From positions 62,001 through 126,000 of IMG/VR virus record IMGVR_UViG_3300036846_000743: 64,000 nucleotides of DNA; one strand, given 5' to 3'. The notes beneath the pieces are model-generated. The model was not told where the DNA came from and ran no database searches. It saw nothing but the letters and a program-made list of their open reading frames with translations. Below, one piece after another: positions 1 to 9,036 of the stretch (positions within the stretch are counted from its first letter, which is position 1; each line of letters opens with the position of its first letter). The position numbers and the translations under genes are program-made. Source of the DNA: a virus.

Positions 1-778
1 TGAGTTGAAGACCGTTGCTGAGCGGATTGATCGTCAGGCAGCTATCACCGGTCAGGGAGAAGTCGCCATTGGGCAAGGGCGATACGCCGTTGATCCTGCG
101 GATCGGTGGACCGATAGTTCCCTCGCAGGCGCATTGCTCAGTCAAGCCAGCACCATCGATGGCATCAAAACGAACCTCGGCCGGGACAGCCGGCGAGGTG
201 TCAGTGGCCTGGGAGCCCGGGGTCACCGAGATCTGCATGTTGCTCCCTGACGACAGGATCACGTGCCCGGTCAGCCTGTCACTCAGTTCGCCGTTATTCA
301 GGACCCGGAGCGACTGGATGCCGCGGATCATCGGCCGGATGCAATCACTGTCGAGCCCGCCGCCATTGATGTCGAAGGAGAACTGCCCGGTCGGCTGAAG
401 ATCGATCGAACCGAGCTGGCCGATGACGAGCTTGCCCACCGAGTCATCGAACGGGTAAACCCCTGGCAGGGAATAGGTCGTGTTCGGTACATGCGTGACC
501 TTGCTGATGATGGCCGAGGCAACAATGGCCACGCCGTCGCTGCTGTTGTACCCGATCGAGATGTTGTAGCCGGTCGCGAAGATCGAGATCGAGGCGAGAA
601 AGAATTGATCAACGTCAACGTTGACCCCGGCATGCGCGGGGAAATAAAGCTCCAGGATAAAGTCATCGGGCAGCTTGAACGTGCCGGTGAGATCGGTCTT
701 GGTGGCATCATCGGACAGCGGATAGGACCGCTGCGAGTTATGATTGAGCCACTCCAGGTTCCAGATACCTACTGGCAT
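1..778 (-). CDS. Partial baseplate or fibre-type virion protein (C-terminus beyond window)
   Basis: The reading frame starts with ATG at 778, preceded by an AAGGAG site, and stays open to base 1, so the C-terminus is missing. About 259 residues are visible. The protein starts MPVGIWNLEWLNHNSQRSYP and is rich in Ser, Thr, Gly, Asp and Ile with few charged helices, as expected of a beta-structured virion protein. It has no signal peptide or membrane segment. It is the last visible gene of the tail/baseplate run, 30 bp downstream of a 635-residue virion protein. I recognise no enzymatic motif. Baseplate periphery or tail-fibre attachment is an inference from position only. Confidence 0.6.
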   Translation of the reverse strand, partial: MPVGIWNLEWLNHNSQRSYPLSDDATKTDLTGTFKLPDDFILELYFPAHAGVNVDVDQFFLASISIFATGYNISIGYNSSDGVAIVASAIISKVTHVPNTTYSLPGVYPFDDSVGKLVIGQLGSIDLQPTGQFSFDINGGGLDSDCIRPMIRGIQSLRVLNNGELSDRLTGHVILSSGSNMQISVTPGSQATDTSPAVPAEVRFDAIDGAGLTEQCACEGTIGPPIRRINGVSPLPNGDFSLTGDSCLTINPLSNGLQL

Positions 779-808
779 TTATTGGTCTCCTTACCAATAG
801 GTATCCGG

Positions 809-2716
809 TCATGGTCCAGTGACGAGCGGGACGGCCGTCAGGATGCCGGCGGGCCGCATGAGCCCTACCTCGCCGGGATAGCCGTCATTGCTGGTGCGCA
901 CCAGGTTGACGAGGATCGTATCACCGGCCGTCACAGGGATCGGCACGCTCTCGACCTGGACGTACTGGTCGGAATTGATCAACACGTGAGTGTTGATGGT
1001 CAGCACCTGCTCGTTGACCACCCCCGGCAGATTGATCGGTGTCGTCACCGGCGGTGCCGGCGGCGCTGGCTGCGTTGGCGCCAGCGGTGGCTGGTTCAAG
1101 ATGCGATAGGTCGCCGTCATGATCGGCAGTGTGCCGTTGACCCCGCGGCCGATGAGCTGCATCCGTAGCGCCACCTGCGGGGTGTCCGGTATGCCTTTGG
1201 CCGGGACATTGAACCGCATCCGGATGCTGGTATCGCGGCCGGAGTCGAAGCCGATGTAGGGGATCTCCATGTAGAACCGTTCTTCGGTCTGGGCCAGCCG
1301 GATCAATTCAGCTGGTAGCTCACGCTCGCCGGACACGGTGTCGATTGAGATCTTGACCGTCCCCTGGTGCAGGATGCTGCCGTCGAGCTGTGGCGTCGGA
1401 TTGGTCGAAAGCAGCTCACATCCACTGTTGGCATCGGCTTGCAGGCCCTCGACCACGAGTCCCTGCCGGAAGGTGATCCCATCCAGGCGCTTGAAAGCGA
1501 TGGGGCCGGTGACCAGGTTCTCCGTGTCGACCAAGAACTCCAGGTCGAGATGTGCATACAGATCGCCGGTCGTCGCGTCAGCGTCATTGCAGTCGGTGAA
1601 CCGCAGCTCCGGGCTGTCCGCCGCCGGCTGCAAGCTGGTCACCGTCGTGCGCTCGGTAGTGAAGACCATCATGGTGTAGGACAGGATGATCTGGAAGTTC
1701 TCGGTGCGCGGGCACTCAGGCCCGGTAGCAGGATTGCCGGTCTCGTCTTCGACGGGAGCAGTCCAGTCGCTGGGCCATGGTTGATCGCCGTCGCAATCGC
1801 TCATCCACCAGATGCCGAAGCGATCAACCGAGCACAGGCCGCCAGGGCCCGCTGGTATCAGCGTCCCGCCCAGATAGTTCTCGCCGCGATCGAGAAAGAT
1901 AGCAGCTCCCGAAGGCGGGATCGGCGGGAAGATCTGGGCCAGCTCGGGATGCATGGCCAGGTTATAGCCAAAGGCCGCGCCGGTCGGTATCGGAACGCTA
2001 AAGTAGGTCGAAGTGGCCGGCAGCCAACCTGAAAAGTTCGGGTTGGGATTCTGCACGAAGCGGCGAGCAGCACCGCTGGTGCTGCTGATGCCATTCTCTC
2101 CTGCCGGCTCGGCGAAGAGCTTGACCTTGTAGTGAATGTGATCTTCCAGGAAGTCCCGCTGGATTGGCTGGACGATCGCCATACCGTCGTCGGTATAGAC
2201 CAGCACCGAGACCGAGACGGGCGGCCGCTGCCGGACGATCACGCCAGGCGTAGCAGCGGAGAGATAGTACCTGCCCGGGATCGGGGTGTGCAGCACGGGA
2301 TCGATATCCGCAGGCCCGACAGCCTGCGTGATATCGACCTGCCGCCGGCCGGCCAGCAGGATGTCGGCCTTGGTGGCGTTGTACTTGAAGACGATAATGC
2401 CGACAGTGTCGCATGACGGCAGCGGCACCAGCGTCCCGCTTGTCGGATTGGCGGGATCCACCTCGACGCCGGCCAGGGCGCGCTCGTACTGGGCGGTGAC
2501 GGCGTTGCGGTAAACGGCCATGCCGATCTGCGCGGCCGACTCGACCGTCTCGCCGTACGCGCAGACCGCTTCGCCCAGCTCGGCGGCGTCGATGCGGCTC
2601 TTCAGATACTGGGTATTGCCTTCGAGAGCGCGGGTCGGCCGGCTGTCGATGGCACCATTGACGGGCTCGCCGTCGTTGACATGCCGGATCCGGTTGTTCC
2701 ACGTCACGCCATTCAT
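809..2716 (-). CDS. Large baseplate/fibre-associated virion protein
   Basis: This 635-residue protein starts at an ATG with a strong GGGAGG site 5-6 bases upstream. The N-terminus (to about residue 90) looks like a short helical region containing RPTRALEGNTQYLKSRID. The rest is beta-rich, with a motif ADILLAGRRQVDI near residue 120, followed by PGRYYLSAATPG and QRPPVSVSVL. The C-terminal part has Pro-rich linkers (about residues 545-565) and a terminal beta domain. Position after the J-like wedge and other baseplate genes suggests a peripheral baseplate or fibre-adaptor role. I cannot name a family, and function is inferred from context. Confidence 0.6.
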   Translation of the reverse strand: MNGVTWNNRIRHVNDGEPVNGAIDSRPTRALEGNTQYLKSRIDAAELGEAVCAYGETVESAAQIGMAVYRNAVTAQYERALAGVEVDPANPTSGTLVPLPSCDTVGIIVFKYNATKADILLAGRRQVDITQAVGPADIDPVLHTPIPGRYYLSAATPGVIVRQRPPVSVSVLVYTDDGMAIVQPIQRDFLEDHIHYKVKLFAEPAGENGISSTSGAARRFVQNPNPNFSGWLPATSTYFSVPIPTGAAFGYNLAMHPELAQIFPPIPPSGAAIFLDRGENYLGGTLIPAGPGGLCSVDRFGIWWMSDCDGDQPWPSDWTAPVEDETGNPATGPECPRTENFQIILSYTMMVFTTERTTVTSLQPAADSPELRFTDCNDADATTGDLYAHLDLEFLVDTENLVTGPIAFKRLDGITFRQGLVVEGLQADANSGCELLSTNPTPQLDGSILHQGTVKISIDTVSGERELPAELIRLAQTEERFYMEIPYIGFDSGRDTSIRMRFNVPAKGIPDTPQVALRMQLIGRGVNGTLPIMTATYRILNQPPLAPTQPAPPAPPVTTPINLPGVVNEQVLTINTHVLINSDQYVQVESVPIPVTAGDTILVNLVRTSNDGYPGEVGLMRPAGILTAVPLVTGP

Positions 2717-2734
2717 CAGCCCCTCCCTGAGCGA

Positions 2735-3325
2735 TCATTTGAAGGTGATCGGGTACTGGATGCCGATCTGCCCCGACGGCACCTTGGGAACCTGGTTGGC
2801 CGGATCGTAATAGCTCCGGGCGAACACGACATCCTGGGACGGATCATTAGGGACCGGACCGGCCGCCAGGGCGACACCGAAGACCTTCGAGTGCACGCCA
2901 TCGGAGAAGGGCCGGCCGTGCACCCCCACCCCGGTCTGACTCTGGGCATAGAAGGTGCACATGTTGCCCTGGTCGGGCGTCAGGAATTCCTCGTAGCCGG
3001 GGGCAACGACGATGTCCGGGCATGACGTGACCGGCACCCGGAGGTAGTCGCGGACTGGGCTAGACGACAATCCCATGTAGTAGTCGATCCCGTCGCTCCG
3101 ATCGAACGACGGCACCGAGATCGTTCCCTGGTTGTTCTCGAACTCCAGGTAGGTATACGAGATCTTGTACCTGATGTCGCCCATCCCGCAGCAGCGCGCG
3201 ATGACGTTGCCCCAGGTGTAGAGCATCGTGTTGGGAGTGAACAGGCCGTGGATCGGGGTCCAGATCCCCGTCTTATCGTCAACGTGAAATGCGAGGTGCT
3301 TGCCGACGGCGATAGGTCCATCCAT
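2735..3325 (-). CDS. Baseplate-region virion protein, unknown
   Basis: A 196-residue protein with an ATG at 3325 preceded by AAGGA at normal spacing. It begins MDGPIAVGKHLAFHVDDKTG and is beta-rich, with several Cys residues (for example the CCGMGD stretch near residue 45) that could bind metal or be incidental. It lies between an 82-residue gene and the 635-residue gene with short spacers, so it is probably co-transcribed with the baseplate set. No recognised catalytic motif. Confidence 0.55.
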   Translation of the reverse strand: MDGPIAVGKHLAFHVDDKTGIWTPIHGLFTPNTMLYTWGNVIARCCGMGDIRYKISYTYLEFENNQGTISVPSFDRSDGIDYYMGLSSSPVRDYLRVPVTSCPDIVVAPGYEEFLTPDQGNMCTFYAQSQTGVGVHGRPFSDGVHSKVFGVALAAGPVPNDPSQDVVFARSYYDPANQVPKVPSGQIGIQYPITFK

Positions 3326-3351
3326 GCGACTGCGTCCTTGCTAGGTGTTCG

Positions 3352-3600
3352 TCAGACCGGAACCGCTTTCATCCTAGTGGGCGAGACCAGATGAGTGGCC
3401 CCCAGGAAAACTGCCTCACCGGTCTCCATGTTGATCGCCGCCCGAAAGTCCCATGGCTGATTGCTTTGCGGATCGGCACGGCCCAGATCCGAAGTCAAGT
3501 ACTCGCCGTCCTTCCCTTTCCACCTGGTCCGGAAGGTCTGGCCGGGCGACATCTCGCGGAAGATCTGGTCAGGACCAGCTGTGCCAGGCGTCGTTTTCAT
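3352..3600 (-). CDS. Small tail/baseplate-region protein
   Basis: An 82-residue ORF whose ATG overlaps the stop of the 505-residue upstream gene (ATGA at 3597-3600), which is typical translational coupling. It begins MKTTPGTAGPDQIFREMSPG and is a small mixed alpha/beta protein without membrane segments. Probably a minor baseplate component, judged from position only. Confidence 0.5.
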   Translation of the reverse strand: MKTTPGTAGPDQIFREMSPGQTFRTRWKGKDGEYLTSDLGRADPQSNQPWDFRAAINMETGEAVFLGATHLVSPTRMKAVPV

Positions 3601-5114
3601 CCAGCAAACTCCGCGTAACAGGTCCCAATGACGATGCCGCCAGTGATCGGGCCGTCGCCAACCATACTCACGGGATCGACGATCTCCACGATGGGCTCGG
3701 CCGCACTGAAAGATCCGAGCGGCGTATCATCAACGAGGTCCACTGTAACAGAATCCTCTACGACCGGCATCTCGATCACAGGGATGACAATCTCGTGCGG
3801 CGGCACGATCCGCCGCAGGTGCCTGAGCTGATCCAGGCCCAGGGCGTTCGGGCCGAATCCGCCGGTCCTGATCCTGACAAGCAAAGCGTTGTATCGCAAG
3901 TAGTTATCTGCCAGGAACTCCAGCGGATTGATCGAAGCGGGCAAGCTGGCTGCCGTCGGCTCGCCAGCCGGGTCTGGTCGAGTGTCGAGCGAGTGGGCCA
4001 GGGTTTGGCCACTGGCCACCCCGCGGCGGTGAACCTCATCCCAGAACTCGGCCACATCGGCTGGGAACCCGCCCAGGGACCAGCTTATCTTGGTGTAACC
4101 GTCAACGTTCGGCTCGACGATCAGGGGCGTGTCGGTGTTGCCGAACGTGATATCGGACATGTAGTTGGATGGCAGCATCCCGCCGCCGATCGACAGGGTG
4201 TTCAGCCAGTCCGGCACTGTGCCATGGTTCAGGTAATGGGTCTCGACCGTATTGACGATCGCGTCACCGGCGATAAGTGCATCGCCAACGTTCACGACTG
4301 GAGTACACGCAGGTGTATATCGATAGACATGGCTATCGGTTATCACGAGCAGCTCGTTCCCGCTGACGATGTCCTCGACGACCTCGTCGCCCAGGGCGAA
4401 GCCGCAGTCCGTCACGGCGGCCAGCATGCCCAGCACCTGCTCGGTCGCCGTGCAGCCAGTGATCGCGTCCAGGATCGCATTGACCAGATCTTTGTAGTTC
4501 TGCGACGACGGCAACCGGATGCCCATGATGTAGCCGAAATGGGTCCAGATAAACTCCTGATCGATCGCGGGACGGAACAGCCAGAGGGCCAGCTGGTTAT
4601 CGATCTCCAGCCCCTGCTCGTCCAGGACCGGGCTTGTGACGAAGCGTGGATCGGCAAAAGGATCATTGCGGAAGACCAGCCGGCCGTCGTCGATCACGAA
4701 GTCCAGGCTACGAGTCAGCGTGGCTGACGGGTCGTAGATCCGGTTCATGATCAGGTCGACCGAGGTGACCGGACAGTCCCATGAATACACCGGCGCGACG
4801 CTGCCGCCATAGATCTGGCCGTCTCCAAAGTCACCAGCATCCGGGCCGTAGCGCAGCGGGGCTACTCCCTTCAGGGACTCGAGCAGGTAGAAGCTGTACC
4901 ACTGCTCCGTGTGCTGGACCGGCACGGTGAGCCGGCCGACCGAGTTGATCGTCTCCTCCAGATCGATGCTGGCCTGGTAGCCGACCTCACCAAGATCGGC
5001 ACAGTACGCACTGACTTGGTCGACGCTCTGGAAGGTGTCGGCCCAGAAGCTGCCCAGCAAGGAGAGCAGCTTGCGGGCATTATGCAGATCACTATCGACG
5101 TACGTGTAGCTCAT
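3597..5114 (-). CDS. Putative baseplate wedge protein (large)
   Basis: A 505-residue protein starting MSYTYVDSDLHNARKLLSLL, coupled to the upstream 160-residue gene by an ATGA overlap at 5111-5114. The N-terminal 70 residues are helical and the rest is mixed, ending in a beta-rich segment with many Val, Asp and Ile. Genes directly after the J-like wedge in contractile-tail clusters usually encode wedge components or baseplate-fibre connectors, and that is the basis of the call. No catalytic motif is visible. Fibre adaptor is the main alternative. Confidence 0.5.
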   Translation of the reverse strand: MSYTYVDSDLHNARKLLSLLGSFWADTFQSVDQVSAYCADLGEVGYQASIDLEETINSVGRLTVPVQHTEQWYSFYLLESLKGVAPLRYGPDAGDFGDGQIYGGSVAPVYSWDCPVTSVDLIMNRIYDPSATLTRSLDFVIDDGRLVFRNDPFADPRFVTSPVLDEQGLEIDNQLALWLFRPAIDQEFIWTHFGYIMGIRLPSSQNYKDLVNAILDAITGCTATEQVLGMLAAVTDCGFALGDEVVEDIVSGNELLVITDSHVYRYTPACTPVVNVGDALIAGDAIVNTVETHYLNHGTVPDWLNTLSIGGGMLPSNYMSDITFGNTDTPLIVEPNVDGYTKISWSLGGFPADVAEFWDEVHRRGVASGQTLAHSLDTRPDPAGEPTAASLPASINPLEFLADNYLRYNALLVRIRTGGFGPNALGLDQLRHLRRIVPPHEIVIPVIEMPVVEDSVTVDLVDDTPLGSFSAAEPIVEIVDPVSMVGDGPITGGIVIGTCYAEFAG

Positions 5115-5593
5115 GAGATCTCGATCTCGACATCACTGTGCTGACAGCCATCAGGCACAAGGATCATGACCAGTGCCGGATCCAGGATCAGCCTGTCAAC
5201 TGGGAATTCCGTGAAGTTCTCCGAAAGTTCAAGCCCCGGCAGCTGCGGTGATGCCTGGAGCGACAACCCGACATAAATGCCACTGATCTCGAACTTGTAA
5301 CGGATCGCGAGCTTGTCCGGAATGTGCAGGTAGCAGCCGGTATTGGACACGCGCGCCCAGATATCGGCATGACCGTGGTTACGGCGCAGCTGGCCGGCCG
5401 GATGGGGACGCCAGGGCTCGGGCTCGACGGTCAATTCCTCATCGCGAGGCAAGTCGGCAACCTCCTCGTTGGTCAGACAGTCAGCCAGGTTGCCCATGGT
5501 CGGCCGGACCGACCCGGGATCCAGATGGGCCTCCAGCAGGGTATCGATGAACTCGCGGATACAGTGCCGGCGACCAGGGAGAGTGATCGTCAT
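5111..5593 (-). CDS. Baseplate-region protein, unknown
   Basis: A 160-residue protein with ATG at 5593 and a near-perfect AGGAGG site about 8 bases upstream. It begins MTITLPGRRHCIREFIDTLL. A helical N-terminus precedes an acidic, Pro-rich middle and a beta-rich C-terminal half. It sits between the J-like wedge gene and the 505-residue wedge-like gene. Probably a small wedge or baseplate protein, but no family is recognised. Confidence 0.5.
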   Translation of the reverse strand: MTITLPGRRHCIREFIDTLLEAHLDPGSVRPTMGNLADCLTNEEVADLPRDEELTVEPEPWRPHPAGQLRRNHGHADIWARVSNTGCYLHIPDKLAIRYKFEISGIYVGLSLQASPQLPGLELSENFTEFPVDRLILDPALVMILVPDGCQHSDVEIEIS

Positions 5594-5604
5594 GGGGGAT
5601 CCTC

Positions 5605-7266
5605 CTAGATATCAGGCATGTCGGCGTCAACGACGGAAATGCCGATATTGTGTACATCAAGCATGAAAGCTACGGTGCGAGGCGTGACCATATTACCGGG
5701 CTCGTCGGGAATTTCGAGCACTTCGGTGCTGCGGATCCGCCGCATGGTACCGTCGGGCCGCCGGATGGTCCCGAACATGTCGATGGCTCCGGTATAGGCG
5801 CCATCAGGCAGCTGGTCCTGAACCAGATCGGCAAGTAGACTGGCATAAAGCTGACCGATAAAACCCAGCGAGTTGACCAGCTGCATCATGGAAGCCGCGA
5901 TGGCGTCCACGGTCCCCTGATCGACGACGACCGTGGCCCGCTTGCGGATGTCAAAGCTGATTGCCAGGAAGCAGGGAACCGGGGCCTTGACCAGGCAATC
6001 CCCGGCGGGCGCCCCGAAGGACCGGCCGGAAACAGTATCCTGCAAGTCGGCGATCAGGGGCATGGCCAGTAGCGAGACGGCATAGTCGGCCGTGGACTGG
6101 TTCACGATCAGACTGGCAACCGGCGTGTCAGTATCCAGGAACTGGATCGTCGTGGTCTGATAACGACTGTACGCGGCTTCAATGGGATTCACGATGTCGG
6201 GCACGAAGCCGGGGAAGTCGAGATCGAAGGAGCGGTCGTCGCTGGTGATCTCGTAGCCGGCGTCGTCCTGCGACCCTCCCGCAGGCCCGACCCGGTCGAC
6301 CTGGTAGAAGCCGGGGGCATCGGTCGCGGTGATCGAGAGCTGCCAGATTCCGCCAGCGGCGAGTTTCTGGACCAGTGTAGCTGTCTTCGTGACGGTGATC
6401 GATAGCGGCATGTCCTGGGTGCGGGCATAGAGATCGACGCGGCCGAAATGTGAGATCGGCATGACGGTGTGCCGGTCGCGGAGCATCTCGGGATCGCCAG
6501 CGCCGATGATCGAAGTCTGGAGGATCCGGGAGAACTGGTCCATGGCCCTGAGCGAGGCGTCGATCGTGACCCGGTTCGACCAGGCGCGGGCCGCCATGCC
6601 TCCCTGGAGCCGGTTGAGCATCTCCTGGTTGCTCTCGGGGTCGAAGCCGCCGCTGAAGTCGCTCTCGGCGTATGCCCGGTCGAAGTAAGGGATCGGATCG
6701 GTCATGGCCAGGGAGGCTCCCCGGCGGAGCATGCCAGCCGCGCCGGGATCGTCGGCGGTCACCGGGATCGAGAACGAGTAGGTGCCGTCACCTACCGGGC
6801 GGAGCACGCGGTCCGTATCCGTGGTAGCCGTGGCATCGCTGATCCGCGCCGCATAGGCTTGGCCGGGGGTGAACGTGATGCCCCCGGACACGAACTGGGC
6901 TGCCGCCGGCACGACCACCGGAGCCAGGGTGGTAAGAACGATGGTGATCGTGCCGGTCGCGTTCGATCCGGCACCACGTTCGATCCGGAAGTTGGACAGG
7001 GCCCGGTTGACGATGTCATCGTCGGCCAGGGCGGGGTTCTCGGAGATCGCCATCAAGCTGTTCGAGTCCCGCATCAGCTCCATGCGGGCCCGCTGCTCGG
7101 CGCCCAGGATCGATACCAGGTACAGGACGATGTCGTGAATTACGCCCCGCTTGATCTCCAGTTCGGGGAATTGTTCTGCCATCCGCTCGGAGATCTGCTG
7201 GTGCGCCTGGTCCACGAGGGCAGGATCGATCGTTGACAGGTCGAGCACGTCGAGGATATCGGCCAT
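5605..7266 (-). CDS. Baseplate J-like wedge protein
   Basis: A 553-residue protein, starting at ATG 7266 because GGAG lies 7 bases upstream of it; an ATG two codons earlier is too close to that site. The N-terminal helical segment (RGVIHDIVLYLVSILGAEQR, about residues 40-60) leads into a beta domain with ITIVLTTLAPVVVPAAAQF, typical of the baseplate J / Mu gp47 family. A region near residues 190-270 (GGFDPESNQEMLNRLQGG, then WSNRVTIDASLRAM) matches that family's layout, in which a D/E-rich loop precedes the helical wedge segment. It builds the wedge around the hub. The family call rests on motif layout and position and is fairly secure. Confidence 0.75.
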   Translation of the reverse strand: MADILDVLDLSTIDPALVDQAHQQISERMAEQFPELEIKRGVIHDIVLYLVSILGAEQRARMELMRDSNSLMAISENPALADDDIVNRALSNFRIERGAGSNATGTITIVLTTLAPVVVPAAAQFVSGGITFTPGQAYAARISDATATTDTDRVLRPVGDGTYSFSIPVTADDPGAAGMLRRGASLAMTDPIPYFDRAYAESDFSGGFDPESNQEMLNRLQGGMAARAWSNRVTIDASLRAMDQFSRILQTSIIGAGDPEMLRDRHTVMPISHFGRVDLYARTQDMPLSITVTKTATLVQKLAAGGIWQLSITATDAPGFYQVDRVGPAGGSQDDAGYEITSDDRSFDLDFPGFVPDIVNPIEAAYSRYQTTTIQFLDTDTPVASLIVNQSTADYAVSLLAMPLIADLQDTVSGRSFGAPAGDCLVKAPVPCFLAISFDIRKRATVVVDQGTVDAIAASMMQLVNSLGFIGQLYASLLADLVQDQLPDGAYTGAIDMFGTIRRPDGTMRRIRSTEVLEIPDEPGNMVTPRTVAFMLDVHNIGISVVDADMPDI

Positions 7267-7277
7267 GGGCATCTCCG

Positions 7278-7754
7278 TCAGATCGGGACCACGCCAGGCG
7301 TGGTCGAGATGGGCATGATCACCTTGCGGCTGGTACCGGCCAGGCTCCGGAGCGTGACATGCATGACAATGGTGCCCGACAGGATGGACACCGAGTCCAG
7401 CGTAGCCAAGGCATACCGCTCATCGTCCGGATCGGTAGCCAGCTCCTCGGCGGTGAGCGACAGCTCGAGATCGTTCAGGGCCAGATTGAAAGCGATGAAA
7501 ACATCGGTCTCGGTACGAAGATAGCCCTGACGAAACTGGATCATGAACGTGGTGCCGCGGCCTGGCAGGTAGAGCATGGAGCCCTTCTCGGTGAGCAGCT
7601 CCAGGACGAACCGCTGGGCCAGCTTCTGGACGCCGGTGCAGAGCTGGCCGGCAGCAGCCTCGGTGAAGAGGATCTGCTCAAGCCGGACCTCGCCCATAGG
7701 CTTGGCCCCCTGAAGCGCCAGAACGTCATAGATTCGCAACTCGCCGTTGCTCAT
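7278..7754 (-). CDS. Small baseplate protein, possibly gp25-like wedge component
   Basis: 158 residues from the ATG at 7754, which overlaps the upstream stop as ATGA; a longer in-frame extension to 7862 lies inside the upstream gene and is not favoured. It begins MSNGELRIYDVLALQG. The position, immediately before the J-like wedge, is where many myoviruses place the gp25/GpW-type wedge protein. The sequence is compatible with a small alpha/beta protein, but I cannot point to a diagnostic gp25 motif. Confidence 0.5.
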   Translation of the reverse strand: MSNGELRIYDVLALQGAKPMGEVRLEQILFTEAAAGQLCTGVQKLAQRFVLELLTEKGSMLYLPGRGTTFMIQFRQGYLRTETDVFIAFNLALNDLELSLTAEELATDPDDERYALATLDSVSILSGTIVMHVTLRSLAGTSRKVIMPISTTPGVVPI

Positions 7755-8215
7755 CCTTGCCCCGACTGTAATGCATCCTGCACATGCTTGAGCACGCCAC
7801 CCAGGAAGACGCCTGCGTCGTAGGAATGACCGAACCGCCGGCCCATCGCGTGAGCGATGCACCGGACCGGTGTGGCGTGCCTGGCACGGAAGGCACGCTC
7901 CATGATCGCGATATAGTCGCCCTGGGTCTTGACCGAGATCACGTCGCCGCAGGTCCCAGGATCGGTACCATCCTGGATCAGCTCGGCGTAATTGGTATCG
8001 ATGTTCTCGCGGTCAAAGCCAGCCGTGATGCCGGCGATATCGAGAAGATCCAGCGCCCCCGCATCCTTGTGCTTGGACTGCACGCTGGTCTCAGGGATGT
8101 TCCATTTGCGGGGCCCATAGCCGCGAGATGCTTTACCCTGCTGACCATCCTGCGTGGTCAGGTCCTTGAGATTGTTCGTGAAGACATCGTCGATCTTGCC
8201 CTTGCTCGCCATCAT
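7751..8215 (-). CDS. Baseplate-region protein, unknown
   Basis: 154 residues. Two consecutive ATGs (8215 and 8212) follow a GGAGG site, and the first overlaps the sigma-like gene's TGA. The N-terminal half is basic and Gly-rich (KGKIDDVFTNNLKDLTTQDG); the C-terminal half is helical and ends LKHVQDALQSGQG. It is tightly coupled both to the sigma-like gene before it and to the small wedge gene after it. No recognised family. Confidence 0.5.
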   Translation of the reverse strand: MMASKGKIDDVFTNNLKDLTTQDGQQGKASRGYGPRKWNIPETSVQSKHKDAGALDLLDIAGITAGFDRENIDTNYAELIQDGTDPGTCGDVISVKTQGDYIAIMERAFRARHATPVRCIAHAMGRRFGHSYDAGVFLGGVLKHVQDALQSGQG

Positions 8216-9003
8216 AGCACCTCCGAGTCCTCGAGTTCGTTCAGCATCCGCTGGATCCGCGCCGCCCGCTGGCTGACGGCCCCCGGCGAGATCCGCAGCC
8301 GGCGAGCGATCTGGGTGGCCGGCAGCTTGGGAGCACCGTTTAAGCCCATGCCGTACTCTAAGATCACCTGGTCATGCGGGTCGAGGTCATGATAGAGAAA
8401 CTGAGCCCTGAGCATAGATCGATCAGGCCCTTCGACGGCCGGCTCGAACCCGCCACCGCCACTCCCTTCTTCATCCTCATCGGACAGAGCGGCCATCCGG
8501 CCTTCAGGTATTGCCGGCCGGTAGCCCCTGATGTGTGCGATGCGTCGCCGGGACAGCCCTATGTGATCTGACAGCTCCATGTCCGACGGATCACGGCCCA
8601 GCTGATCACGCAGCTCGGTCTCGGACTCGGTCAGGTGCTGTTGATCAAGCGCCACCGCTTCAGGAACCTTGATCGTCTGTGCCTGCTGCGCACTGTAGCG
8701 GCGCAGCCCCTGAAGGTGGGCCATCAGGTGGGTCTTGAGGCTGGCCTTGGTCGGGTCATACTTCTTGGCCGCATCCAGGGCAATCATCCGCGCGCGGCTG
8801 CGCATCATAGGGTTGACGTTCCGGCCGCCGTAGACAGAAAGCCCTTCATCGATCACCGGATTGATCGCTTTCAGGAACTCGTCGGACTGGCCGGGACCGG
8901 GATTGGCTGACCACGCATGAAAGGCGGGAGCGTACTGTGACTCGAGCCGGTCCTTGGGCGCGGCGAAGCCGGGCTCGAGCTTGTACGGGGTGAAACCAGG
9001 CAT
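8212..9003 (-). CDS. Sigma-70-like transcription factor
   Basis: 263 residues, with ATG at 9003 and GAGGA 8 bases upstream. A region 2-like helical core spans about residues 65-115: an R-rich helix, then KKYDPTKASLKTHLMAHLQG, then IKVPE, matching the pattern of an FDP-containing helix, a core-binding/-10 helix and RVP seen in sigma-70 proteins. A region 3-like helix bundle follows (about 123-165, LTESETELRDQLGRDPSDME). Region 4 with a helix-turn-helix is at about 205-258 (LDPHDQVILEYGMG, then LPATQIARRLRISPGAVSQR). There is no region 1.1. It probably directs the phage polymerase or host core to late promoters. It is unusual to find it between baseplate genes. Which core it binds is an inference. 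Confidence 0.85.
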   Translation of the reverse strand: MPGFTPYKLEPGFAAPKDRLESQYAPAFHAWSANPGPGQSDEFLKAINPVIDEGLSVYGGRNVNPMMRSRARMIALDAAKKYDPTKASLKTHLMAHLQGLRRYSAQQAQTIKVPEAVALDQQHLTESETELRDQLGRDPSDMELSDHIGLSRRRIAHIRGYRPAIPEGRMAALSDEDEEGSGGGGFEPAVEGPDRSMLRAQFLYHDLDPHDQVILEYGMGLNGAPKLPATQIARRLRISPGAVSQRAARIQRMLNELEDSEVL

Positions 9004-9036
9004 CCCAGGGTCCTCAATACGCTGCGTAACGCTTGA

